Of a DNA stretch of 8,901 bases, positions 1 to 6,016 are shown in pieces (the first letter of the stretch is position 1; each line of letters starts with the position of its first letter). The stretch is from Tannerella sp. GTDB lineage: Bacteria; Bacteroidota; Bacteroidia; Bacteroidales; Tannerellaceae. The position numbers and the translations under genes were made by a program. The notes under the pieces are model-generated. The model ran no database searches. It saw only the letters and a list, made by a program, of their open reading frames with translations, and was not told the DNA's origin. The stretch is from positions 1 through 8,901 of the forward strand of contig JAITMT010000207.1 in assembly GCA_031277235.1 (NCBI GenBank), given 5' to 3'.

Positions 1-77
1 CTGTGAAAAATATTCTAATATAATTATTTGATATTCAATATTATAATACTATTTTTACAAGTTTGTAATCCCCATTA

Positions 78-101
78 CTGTAATGACGGTTGCAATTACA
101 G
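78..101. repeat. Short inverted repeat in AT-rich non-coding DNA at the left edge
   Basis: Seven-base arms CTGTAAT (78-84) and ATTACAG (95-101) are perfect reverse complements around a 10-base loop. A further TGTAAT copy lies at 64-69, so the half-site occurs three times in about 40 bases. This is the only structure seen in bases 1-190, which otherwise are AT-rich and hold no credible gene. It could be an operator or a leader hairpin belonging to a gene beyond the left edge, or chance in AT-rich DNA. Function is unknown. Confidence 0.3.
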
Positions 102-190
102 GGCTTTCATTAGAGGATATGTAAACAAGCGGGAATCAATGTATTTTTGGTCTTACTGTTGGGGAACAGAATAGAAAACGCAATAATTTT

Positions 191-259
191 CAAATCCTCA
201 AATCCTCAAATCCTCAAATCCTCAAATCCTCAAATCCTCAAATCCTCAAATCCTCAAAT
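191..259. repeat. Octamer tandem array, unit CAAATCCT, 8.6 copies
   Basis: Eight exact head-to-tail copies of CAAATCCT run from 191 to 254, followed by the partial copy CAAAT. The array lies 23 bases beyond the nspC stop codon, in the expected 3' flank of that minus-strand transcript, where it would read AGGATTTG. The copies are identical, so the array is probably young or kept homogeneous by slippage. The unit differs by one base from the reverse complement of the octamer at 6595-6626 (AAGATTTG). There are no spacers, so it is not a CRISPR array. Read as protein it gives an octapeptide repeat (KSSNPQIL), but nothing suggests it is translated. Confidence 0.95.
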
Positions 260-261
260 TA

Positions 262-282
262 AAAAATCCCTCCCTGATTTTT
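262..282 (-). terminator. Possible weak terminator at the nspC stop
   Basis: On the minus strand AAAAATC and GATTTTT form a 7-base stem around a 7-base purine loop, ending in a run of T. The structure abuts the TGA stop codon of nspC at 282-284. The stem is almost entirely A-T, so it would be weak, and the octamer array follows directly. It is the only candidate for the end of the three-gene minus-strand transcript. Confidence 0.3.
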
Positions 283-1514
283 CAATCCATCCGCGATTTA
301 TAGTCCTCGTAACCGTATTTTCGCAGGATTTCGAGCGTCCCGTCGCTGTGGAGCATCGCAATGGACGGGTGCGGTACGCCGTTGAACATCGTGGTTTTCA
401 CGGTCGTATAATGAATCATATCCTCAAAAATGATGCGGTCTCCGATTTGCAACGGTTTTTCAAATATCCAATCTCCAACATAATCTCCTGATAAACAACT
501 GTTTCCACCCATCCGATATTTGAATTGACAATTGACAATTGACAATTGACAATTCTCTTCACTACTCTTCTTTCTCCCCTCCTTCGGAGGGGTTGGGGGA
601 GGCTGGAGAGGGGTAGGAGGAGAGGTTATTGCTCCCCTGATTTCGGGCTGATAGGGCATTTCCAGACAATCCGGCATGTGGCAGGAAAATGAAACATCCA
701 GCATCGCCGTTTTTATACCTTGATTTTCAACAATATCCACCACAGAAGCAACCAATGTTCCTGTTTGCCAGATAAATGCAGATCCGGGTTCGAGAATGAT
801 TTTCAAATGTGGATATTTCTTTTGAAACGAAGTCAATAATGATACAAGATGCTCAATATCATAATCTTTGCGGGTCATCAAATGACCGCCGCCCATATTA
901 AGCCATTGGATTTGCGAAAAATAGTTGCCGAATTTTTTTTCAACGGCGGTCAGGACTTTTTCCAAATCGTAGGAACTGTTTTCGCAAAGCACATGAAAAT
1001 GCAGACCTTCAACTCCTTGCGGCAGCTTTTCGGGTATCAGGTCGGCTGCAATCCCCAGACGCGAACCGGGCGCTGCCGGATTGTACAGATCGGTCTCAAC
1101 AACCGACACTTCGGGATTGATGCGCAAACCGCACGATATATGCCTGGAATACTGCAAAGTACGCGGATAAAAACGCTCAAACTGCGACAGTGAATTAAAC
1201 GTGATATGGCTGCTGTATTCCATGAAAACCGGAAAATTTTCTTCCGTGTAGGCAGGCGAGTAGGAGTGCGCAAGGCTGCCCATTTCTTCGAGCGCCAGTT
1301 GCGCTTCGTTCACCGAACTTGCCGTTGATTTGAATCCGAACTCCCGAAAAATCGGAAACGTTTTCCATAAGGCGAAAGCCTTGAAAGCCAGGATTATCTC
1401 TACGCCAGCCCGTTCACTGACGGATTTTATCAATTGCAAATTTTTTCGCAACAAATCTTCCTCAATAACATAACAGGGAGAAGGTATATCTCTTATATTC
1501 AGTAATTTATCCAT
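282..1514 (-). CDS. nspC: Carboxynorspermidine/carboxyspermidine decarboxylase with an apparent in-frame repeat insertion
   Basis: This is a cytosolic PLP enzyme of the alanine racemase/ornithine decarboxylase fold. It removes CO2 from carboxy(nor)spermidine in the last step of the alternative spermidine pathway. Visible marks are the PLP lysine in AFKAF (Lys45), the LHFHVLCEN strand (171-179), the phosphate-binding glycine loop NMGGGH (206-211), EPGSAF (242-247), the active-site segment SCHMPDCLEMPY (277-288) and the GGNSCLSGD motif (336-344, Cys340). The C-terminus (TTMFNGVPHPSI onward) is complete. At 410 residues it is somewhat longer than I recall for the family (about 380). The excess sits at about residues 296-331, where a proline-rich stretch and NCQLSIVNCQF are direct translations of the hairpin (576-604) and heptamer array (523-554). 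The frame stays open, so I call it a gene, but activity with this loop is unproven. The ATG lies inside the end of pcrA (8-base overlap), which suggests translational coupling; no Shine-Dalgarno sequence is visible. Carboxyspermidine dehydrogenase is not in the window. Confidence 0.93.
   Translation of the reverse strand: MDKLLNIRDIPSPCYVIEEDLLRKNLQLIKSVSERAGVEIILAFKAFALWKTFPIFREFGFKSTASSVNEAQLALEEMGSLAHSYSPAYTEENFPVFMEYSSHITFNSLSQFERFYPRTLQYSRHISCGLRINPEVSVVETDLYNPAAPGSRLGIAADLIPEKLPQGVEGLHFHVLCENSSYDLEKVLTAVEKKFGNYFSQIQWLNMGGGHLMTRKDYDIEHLVSLLTSFQKKYPHLKIILEPGSAFIWQTGTLVASVVDIVENQGIKTAMLDVSFSCHMPDCLEMPYQPEIRGAITSPPTPLQPPPTPPKEGRKKSSEENCQLSIVNCQFKYRMGGNSCLSGDYVGDWIFEKPLQIGDRIIFEDMIHYTTVKTTMFNGVPHPSIAMLHSDGTLEILRKYGYEDYKSRMD
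523..554. repeat. Heptamer tandem array, unit AATTGAC, 4.6 copies, inside nspC
   Basis: Four exact copies of AATTGAC (523-550) are followed by AATT. The array lies inside the nspC reading frame and is translated on the minus strand as NCQLSIVNCQF. Because 7 is not a multiple of 3, gain or loss of one unit would shift the nspC frame, so the copy number matters for the gene. It is separated by 21 bases from the G/C-rich hairpin at 576-592. Confidence 0.93.
576..604 (+). repeat. G/C-rich hairpin repeat copy inside nspC
   Basis: CCCCTCC-TTC-GGAGGGG (576-592) is a perfect 7-base stem with a 3-base loop, followed by TTGGGGGAGGCT. The 29 bases match 6711-6739 with a single difference (G595 against A6730), so this is a dispersed repeat and not chance. 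On the minus strand it encodes the PPPTPPKEG stretch of NspC. The G/C-rich pattern continues to about 625 (GGAGAGGGGTAGGAGG) and encodes the preceding SPPTPLQ residues. Confidence 0.9.
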
Positions 1515-3834
1515 TTTTTAATACTTTAAGTTTGGCGAATTTCAACAAGATGCTCTTGTTGCCCGCATTTTGAAACGCTATCGTGGCTTTGGCGTCGCCA
1601 CCATCGCCTTCGAGCGCTATCACTTTTCCCTCTCCAAACCGGTCATGCAGGATATTTGCTCCGACAAAAAGATCACCGATTCTGTCCCGCTGTTGCGCGG
1701 TTTCCGTTCTTTCCATCCGTTTGAATTGCGGAACAGTCTGATATCCAGAAGATTTATTCGTCTCATATCGCGGCGTTTCCCGGGAGAACAGGCTATCGCG
1801 ATTTTCTCTTTGCCGGGTATTGTCAGAATGGCTAAGTCGCTCTTGTCTTGGGAGTTCCGTGTCGTCCGGAAAATTTACAAAGTCTTCGTCAATGTCTTTC
1901 AAAAAATAACTCGGAGATGCCATATTGCTTTTTCCGTTGCGAAAACGGGTTTTGGCAAAAGTGATGATGCAATTTTGCTTGGCGCGCGTCAGGGCGACAT
2001 AGAAAAGCCGCCGTTCTTCTTCGATGGCGCGCATATTGCCCTCCGACATGCTCGACGGAAACAGGTCGTTCTCCATTCCGACAATGATAACATTCTCAAA
2101 TTCAAGTCCTTTCGCTGCATGAACAGTCATCAGCGTAACCACGTCCTTTTTGCTGTCCCCCTCCTGATCCCGATCCTGGTCGGTCATCAGCGAAATTTCC
2201 ATCAAAAAGTCATTTAACGAATGATTGTCAGAGCCTTCCTCTGTCCGAATCGTTACAAATTCGGTCATCGCATTCATCAGTTCCTTGACATTTTGCTGAC
2301 GGCTAATGCCCTCAATCGTAGTGTCCATGAACAGTGTCGCGGCAATCCCGCTGTTCCGTATCACGTATTCCAGCAGTTCAGGCGCCGCAAGTTCCTGATT
2401 TTTAGATTGAAAATCCTCAATCATCTGTCGAAAGGCGTTTATTTTTGCAAAGGCGCTTTTCTGCAACAGTTCGCCAAGGTTGGTCGCTCCCGAAATCACC
2501 TCCCAAAGACTTTTATTCTCCTTATTGGCAGCAGATTGCAGTTTTTCAACAGTAGTGTCGCCGATGCCTCGCGCAGGATAATTGATAATTCTTTTCAACG
2601 CTTCCTCGTCGTGAGGATTGATGATAACGCGCAGATAGGCAACGATATCCTTAATTTCCTTGTGTTGATAAAACGAATAGGAACCATATATTCTGTACGG
2701 TATCAGGCGTTTACGCATGGCGTCTTCCAATACGCGCGATTGGGCGTTGGTGCGGTATAAAATCGCGAAATCGGAATAGGAAAAATCTTGTTTCTGTTTT
2801 ATTTCCAGTATTTTAGAGGTAGCAATGTAGCCTTCTTCATAATCGGAATACGCCGACAGTATCGTGATTTTGCTACCCCGTTCCTTTTCGGAATATACAT
2901 TCTTGAAAATCTGTTCTTTATTCTTCTTTATCAGGCTGTTAGCCGCATCTACAATATTTTGTGTGGAGCGATAATTCCGTTCGAGTTTAAAAATCTTGCA
3001 TTCGGGAAAGTTATCCCTGAACCTCAGCATATTATCTATGTTCGCCCCCCGGAATGAATAGATACTCTGCGCATCGTCTCCGACCACGCAAATATGGCGA
3101 TGTTTCTCGCTCAACTGTCTGATAATAAGGTGCTGAGAGAAATTGGTATCCTGATATTCATCCACCAGGACAAACTTGAATTGATTCTGATATTTTTCAA
3201 GGACTTCGGGTCGGTCGCGAAATAAAATGTTGGTATAGAGCAACAAATCGTCGAAATCCATGATGCCCGCCGTGCGGCAGCGATGCTGGTAGCGTGCATA
3301 AATTTCCTTGATGAGCGGCGTTTTGCATCGCACGTCATATTCGAGCAAATCTTTTGTATTTGCATATACATTGCTGGTAATCAGTGAATTTTTAGCATTT
3401 GAAATCCGGTTCTGCACCATCGAAGGCTTGTAAATTTTGTCATCCAGAGCCATTTCCTTGATGATGCTTTTAATCAGGTTTTTAGAGTCTGCCGAGTCAT
3501 AAATGGTGAAATCCGGCGGAAAACCGATGTGTTGCGCTTCGCGGCGAAGTATGCGGTAAAAAATGGAATGAAACGTTCCCATCCACAAATAACGAGTCTG
3601 GTAATTGTCTGTAATGGAGGCGATTCTCTCTTTCATTTCGCGGGCGGCTTTGTTGGTAAACGTCAACGCCAGAATCGTATGTGGCTGATAACCTGATTTT
3701 AAGAGATAGGCAATTTTGTACGTCAGGACGCGCGTCTTGCCCGACCCCGCGCCTGCCACGACCATTGAAGGACCGTCGTTGTACAGAACGGCTTCCTTTT
3801 GACTGCTATTTAACTGATTGATAATGTCTTCCAC
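1507..3834 (-). CDS. pcrA: ATP-dependent 3'-5' DNA helicase of the PcrA/UvrD family
   Basis: This superfamily 1A helicase unwinds DNA in repair, displaces recombinase filaments and clears stalled transcription complexes. The 775 residues hold the complete motif set: Q motif (Gln12), Walker A AGAGSGKT (27-34), Ia LTFTNKAAREM (57-67), TFHS (87-90), Walker B VDEYQDTN (224-231), III VVGDDAQSIYSFRGA (250-264), IV LERNYRS (284-290), V TVHAAKGLEFE (570-580) and VI EERRLFYVALTRAK (606-619). A charged, low-complexity linker (about 655-718) leads to a C-terminal Tudor-like module (about 723-773, HDRFGEGKVIAL) typical of PcrA/UvrD, which contacts RNA polymerase in other bacteria. The start codon is GTG at 3832-3834, supported by AAGGAGA nine bases upstream. 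The gene begins 14 bases after the lipoprotein and overlaps nspC, so it is the middle gene of a likely operon. Rep and UvrD are close paralogues; the C-terminal module and DDAQ motif make PcrA/UvrD the better name. Confidence 0.96.
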   Translation of the reverse strand: MEDIINQLNSSQKEAVLYNDGPSMVVAGAGSGKTRVLTYKIAYLLKSGYQPHTILALTFTNKAAREMKERIASITDNYQTRYLWMGTFHSIFYRILRREAQHIGFPPDFTIYDSADSKNLIKSIIKEMALDDKIYKPSMVQNRISNAKNSLITSNVYANTKDLLEYDVRCKTPLIKEIYARYQHRCRTAGIMDFDDLLLYTNILFRDRPEVLEKYQNQFKFVLVDEYQDTNFSQHLIIRQLSEKHRHICVVGDDAQSIYSFRGANIDNMLRFRDNFPECKIFKLERNYRSTQNIVDAANSLIKKNKEQIFKNVYSEKERGSKITILSAYSDYEEGYIATSKILEIKQKQDFSYSDFAILYRTNAQSRVLEDAMRKRLIPYRIYGSYSFYQHKEIKDIVAYLRVIINPHDEEALKRIINYPARGIGDTTVEKLQSAANKENKSLWEVISGATNLGELLQKSAFAKINAFRQMIEDFQSKNQELAAPELLEYVIRNSGIAATLFMDTTIEGISRQQNVKELMNAMTEFVTIRTEEGSDNHSLNDFLMEISLMTDQDRDQEGDSKKDVVTLMTVHAAKGLEFENVIIVGMENDLFPSSMSEGNMRAIEEERRLFYVALTRAKQNCIITFAKTRFRNGKSNMASPSYFLKDIDEDFVNFPDDTELPRQERLSHSDNTRQRENRDSLFSRETPRYETNKSSGYQTVPQFKRMERTETAQQRDRIGDLFVGANILHDRFGEGKVIALEGDGGDAKATIAFQNAGNKSILLKFAKLKVLKNG

Positions 3835-3843
3835 AAAAATATC

Positions 3844-3850
3844 TCTCCTT
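3844..3850 (-). promoter_or_regulatory. Shine-Dalgarno sequence for pcrA overlapping the upstream stop codon
   Basis: The minus strand reads TAAGGAGA, in which TAA (3849-3851) is the lipoprotein stop codon and AAGGAGA (3844-3850) is a strong match to the 16S anti-Shine-Dalgarno. Nine bases separate it from the GTG start. Such clear sites are uncommon in Bacteroidota. The overlap with the stop codon suggests that ribosomes finishing the lipoprotein can reinitiate at the helicase, and it supports GTG as the true start. Confidence 0.75.
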
Positions 3851-4238
3851 AAAATCTGATAAAATCATAACGATTCCCTTCTTCACCCCTGAGTATCAAT
3901 TCTTTTCCCGTACATTTTTCGATGGTGAAATCCCTGAATCTGTCCGTCCAGTCAATGTATCCCAGCGTAATATCGTAATGTATTTCGATGCTCAGCGTCT
4001 GGTCGATTTCCTCTCTGAAGCCATAAATCACGTAGTAGGAATCGGCGCGGGGATTGTATATTTGAATCGAAAAAATGGATTCCGATTGAAAATTGTACCA
4101 AACCGTATCCACATTAGTCGTAATACCTTCTTTTTCAATGGTCTTCAACTGCCACTTGCCTTTCAACGGCGAGTTTCCGATGTCCGTACAGGATAATGTC
4201 AGCAAAATCAACGCAATATAAATTAAGAATTTCTTCAT
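3849..4238 (-). CDS. Small lipocalin-like lipoprotein
   Basis: The predicted product has 129 residues. MKKFLIYIALILLTLSC is a lipoprotein signal peptide with the modified cysteine at Cys17; the residue at -3 is Thr, a relaxed lipobox as often seen in Bacteroidota. The mature part has PLKGKWQL (GKW at 27-29) near its start, alternating beta-strand patterns, and an ending NRYDFIRF, all in keeping with the lipocalin-like lipoproteins common in this phylum. It would be anchored in a membrane on the periplasmic side or at the cell surface; its ligand is unknown. A longer frame could start at 4259, but that ATG lies inside the likely -7 promoter element, so the ATG at 4236-4238 directly before the signal peptide is preferred. 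It is the first gene of the unit with pcrA and nspC, an odd partner for a helicase. No enzymatic motif is visible. Confidence 0.82.
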   Translation of the reverse strand: MKKFLIYIALILLTLSCTDIGNSPLKGKWQLKTIEKEGITTNVDTVWYNFQSESIFSIQIYNPRADSYYVIYGFREEIDQTLSIEIHYDITLGYIDWTDRFRDFTIEKCTGKELILRGEEGNRYDFIRF

Positions 4239-4256
4239 ATCTGTTTTTTTGGAATG

Positions 4257-4264
4257 CAAAGATA
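4257..4264 (-). promoter_or_regulatory. Promoter -7 element for the lipoprotein-pcrA-nspC unit
   Basis: TATCTTTG on the minus strand matches the Bacteroidota -7 consensus TAnnTTTG and lies 18 bases upstream of the lipoprotein ATG. No TTG is found at the expected -33 distance, where the DNA is a run of A/T. The identical octamer is used at three other start regions in this window, which supports the call. Confidence 0.6.
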
Positions 4265-4296
4265 GAAATTTTTTTGAGATTTTTTTTGAAAATTTG

Positions 4297-4326
4297 TTGA
4301 ATGTTGAAAAATAATACTTATCTTTG
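4297..4326 (+). promoter_or_regulatory. Promoter of the GlsB-like gene
   Basis: TTG at 4297-4299, a 19-base spacer and TATCTTTG at 4319-4326 match the Bacteroidota housekeeping promoter in sequence and spacing. The ATG follows 32 bases after the -7 element through an A/T-rich leader with no Shine-Dalgarno. It faces away from the lipoprotein promoter at 4257-4264; about 55 bases separate the two -7 elements. Confidence 0.75.
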
Positions 4327-4358
4327 CCTCTTGTTAAATAACTTAAAACTTTAAAATT

Positions 4359-4616
4359 ATGGGCTGGTTATCTTGGATTGTTTTCGGACTTGTAGCCGGA
4401 ATCGTAGCGAAAATTTTGAAGCCGGGCAAAGATGCTGTAGGCTGGATTTTAACCATTATCATCGGTATTGTCGGTGCGATCTTGGGTGGTTATTTATTCC
4501 AGTTAGTTTTAGGTCCCGCGTGGGCTGCCGGTTGGACGTGGAGGGGATTTTTAGCCTCCGTAGTAGGTGCTATCATTGTTTTGTACATTTACAGTTTCTT
4601 TACGAAGAAAAAATGA
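4359..4616 (+). CDS. GlsB/YeaQ/YmgE family small membrane protein
   Basis: This 85-residue inner-membrane protein belongs to the transglycosylase-associated/GlsB family (PF04226), often induced by general stress; its biochemical activity is not established. Three hydrophobic segments are visible, at about 4-20, 28-51 and 63-80. The family pattern is clear: GLVAGIVAKILKPGKD (10-25), then a glycine-rich helix (GIVGAILGGYLF), a short tryptophan-rich loop (WAAGWTWRG), the last helix and a basic FFTKKK tail. Length is normal. The gene stands alone between its own promoter and a strong terminator, so it is probably monocistronic. Confidence 0.93.
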   Translation: MGWLSWIVFGLVAGIVAKILKPGKDAVGWILTIIIGIVGAILGGYLFQLVLGPAWAAGWTWRGFLASVVGAIIVLYIYSFFTKKK

Positions 4617-4633
4617 TGGCTGATTCAAAAACG

Positions 4634-4667
4634 AAGCCGCTGTGTTTTGCAGCGGCTTTGTTTTTTT
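4634..4667 (+). terminator. Rho-independent terminator of the GlsB-like gene
   Basis: AAGCCGCTG (4634-4642) and CAGCGGCTT (4650-4658) form a perfect 9-base G/C-rich stem with a 7-base loop, followed by TG and seven T residues (4661-4667). It starts 18 bases after the stop codon and isolates the gene from the ATPase downstream. Confidence 0.93.
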
Positions 4668-4690
4668 ATTCCATGGCGGTAAATTGTAGA

Positions 4691-4775
4691 TTTTGTATTC
4701 TCTAAAATACAAAATATGTTGAATTTTGTATTTTGTAAAATACATTTTGTATCTTTGCGAAAAATTTCAAAGATA
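4691..4775. promoter_or_regulatory. Nested inverted and direct repeats covering the ATPase promoter (candidate operator)
   Basis: Three inverted repeats lie in 85 bases. The first is TTTTGTATT (4691-4699) with AATACAAAA (4706-4714). The second is the 18-base palindrome TGTATTTTGTAAAATACA (4727-4744). The third is TATCTTTG (4750-4757) with CAAAGATA (4768-4775), which spans the -7 element to the first base of the start codon. The word TTTTGTAT occurs directly at 4691, 4724 and 4745. The central palindrome sits between the -33 and -7 elements, where a bound repressor would block polymerase. No regulator gene is adjacent. The DNA is AT-rich, so part of this symmetry may be chance. Confidence 0.5.
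4725..4757 (+). promoter_or_regulatory. Promoter of the AAA/DUF4143 ATPase gene
   Basis: TTTG at 4725-4728, a 21-base spacer and TATCTTTG at 4750-4757 fit the Bacteroidota promoter. The start codon is only 17 bases past the -7 element, so the leader is predicted to be very short, about 10 bases. There is no Shine-Dalgarno. Confidence 0.7.
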
Positions 4776-5977
4776 TGAAACAGTTGTTTTCGGCGTTTTA
4801 TCGCAAATTGGAAGAAACGGATATGCGTTTTGAACGTTATCTGAAGAGTCAAATTGATTGGAATAACCGGTTGACAGCCATTACAGGCGCACGCGGAACG
4901 GGCAAAACCACGATGTTGCTACAGCATATCAAAGAACAGTACGGCAACAGTCCACAAAATGTTCTGTATGTGAGTTTGGACAATATCTATTTTAGTACCA
5001 ACAATTTATATTCGCTTGCCGATGATTTTTATTCGCTTGGCGGCAAGGAACTTTACATGGATGAAGTACACAAATATCCTGCCTGGGCACAGGAAATCAA
5101 AAATATTTACGACGATTTTCCGACGCTGAAAATTGTTTTTACCGGCTCGTCCATGTTGCAGATTTTCAAGGCAAACGCCGATTTGAGTCGCCGTGTGAGG
5201 CATTTTCAGTTGTTTGGAATGTCCTTCCGCGAGTTTTTGATTTTTGAAGGTTTGCTCGAAAAGTCGCAACAACCGTTTTCGCTGGAAGAAATTTTGGAAA
5301 ATCACATTTCCATTTCGCAAAAACTGATGCAGGAAATAACGCCTTTACCGGCTTTTCAAAAATATCTCCAATTCGGCTATTATCCTTATTACAAGGAAGA
5401 TATAAACGGTTATGGAGAGCGTGTGCTGCAAACTTTCAATACCATCATGGAATCCGATTTGCCTAATGTGGAAAGCATTGATTTTTATTCAGTTAACCGA
5501 ATAAAAAAGTTGTTTTACATACTTTCGGAGATGGTGCCGTTTACGCCAAACATCTCTCAACTAAGTCAAATGGTTGATGTAACTCGCCAAAGTTTAATGA
5601 ATTACCTGCAACTGCTTGAAAAAGCGCACACTGTTTTATTGCTTAAACAAAAAGCGACCGGCATGAGGCAGATGGTCAAACCCGAAAAAATATACTTGCA
5701 AAATACCAATTACAGTTATGCTCTTTCGGCAGAAAATCCCGAAACCGGCAATTTAAGGGAAACTTTTTTCTTTAACCAACTACAACATAATCATCAAGTT
5801 ACATACAATGATCAAACTGATTTCTGTATTGACAACAAGTATTTTTTTGAAATCGGGGGTAAAAATAAAAATTCCCGGCAAATCAAGGATTTAAGCAATG
5901 CTTATCTTGCTCTTGACGGTTTAACAACCGGTTTTCGCAACGAAATTCCACTTTGGCTGTTTGGATTTTTATACTGA
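4775..5977 (+). CDS. AAA-family ATPase with C-terminal DUF4143 domain
   Basis: This 400-residue cytosolic protein belongs to the large AAA_14/DUF4143 group, whose cellular role is mostly unknown. Order of parts: an N-terminal helix (FERYLKSQIDW), Walker A GARGTGKTT (38-46), Walker B KELYMDEVHKYP (91-102, Asp96-Glu97), sensor-1 region IVFTGSSML (120-128), the family segment LSRRVRHFQLFGMSFREF (137-154), a winged-helix-like region (about 255-290, DVTRQSLMNYLQLLEKA), then DUF4143. The C-terminal domain resembles a restriction-endonuclease fold (DFCID 349-353, YFFEIGGK 356-363), but the usual E-x-K is replaced by E-I-G-G-K. From memory this form and the IPLWLFGFLY ending are common in Bacteroidota members, so nuclease activity is not assumed. 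Length is full. The gene is single, with its own repeat-rich promoter, and converges on the PAP2 gene 39 bases away. Such genes are often found as isolated, mobile-like accessory genes; that is inference here. Confidence 0.92.
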   Translation: MKQLFSAFYRKLEETDMRFERYLKSQIDWNNRLTAITGARGTGKTTMLLQHIKEQYGNSPQNVLYVSLDNIYFSTNNLYSLADDFYSLGGKELYMDEVHKYPAWAQEIKNIYDDFPTLKIVFTGSSMLQIFKANADLSRRVRHFQLFGMSFREFLIFEGLLEKSQQPFSLEEILENHISISQKLMQEITPLPAFQKYLQFGYYPYYKEDINGYGERVLQTFNTIMESDLPNVESIDFYSVNRIKKLFYILSEMVPFTPNISQLSQMVDVTRQSLMNYLQLLEKAHTVLLLKQKATGMRQMVKPEKIYLQNTNYSYALSAENPETGNLRETFFFNQLQHNHQVTYNDQTDFCIDNKYFFEIGGKNKNSRQIKDLSNAYLALDGLTTGFRNEIPLWLFGFLY

Positions 5978-6016
5978 ATTTACATCATTGTTATACCGAA
6001 CATTGATTGTCTTTTT

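Noticed and set aside
142..149. TATTTTTG, a match to the -7 consensus on the plus strand
   Set aside because: No TTG at the expected upstream distance and no plus-strand gene follows; expected by chance in AT-rich DNA.
191..259. Possible CRISPR array
   Set aside because: The units are 8 bases long and contiguous, without spacers; no cas genes are present.
147..491. Plus-strand open frame with an octapeptide repeat (KSSNPQIL)
   Set aside because: It is the translation of the non-coding octamer array followed by DNA antisense to nspC; no promoter with a -33 element and no homology-like segment.
849..1193. Plus-strand open frame opposite nspC
   Set aside because: Antisense shadow of the conserved decarboxylase core.
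282..1514. nspC as a frameshifted pseudogene
   Set aside because: The frame is continuous through the insertion and both flanking conserved blocks are in the same frame, so it is reported as a gene with an insertion.
1570..2760. Two long plus-strand open frames opposite pcrA
   Set aside because: Shadows of a well-conserved helicase gene; no start signals and no recognisable protein features.
4239..4259. Longer lipoprotein start at 4259
   Set aside because: That ATG lies within the likely -7 promoter element and would place a charged peptide (MHSKKTD) before the signal peptide; the ATG at 4238 fits better.
4373..4705. Plus-strand frame overlapping the GlsB-like gene
   Set aside because: It reads a different frame of a clear membrane-protein gene, runs through its terminator and gives a Cys/Arg-rich product typical of shadow frames.
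4768..4775. Minus-strand TATCTTTG as a second, opposing promoter
   Set aside because: No TTG at the -33 distance on that strand and no gene downstream before the GlsB terminator; treated as an arm of an inverted repeat.
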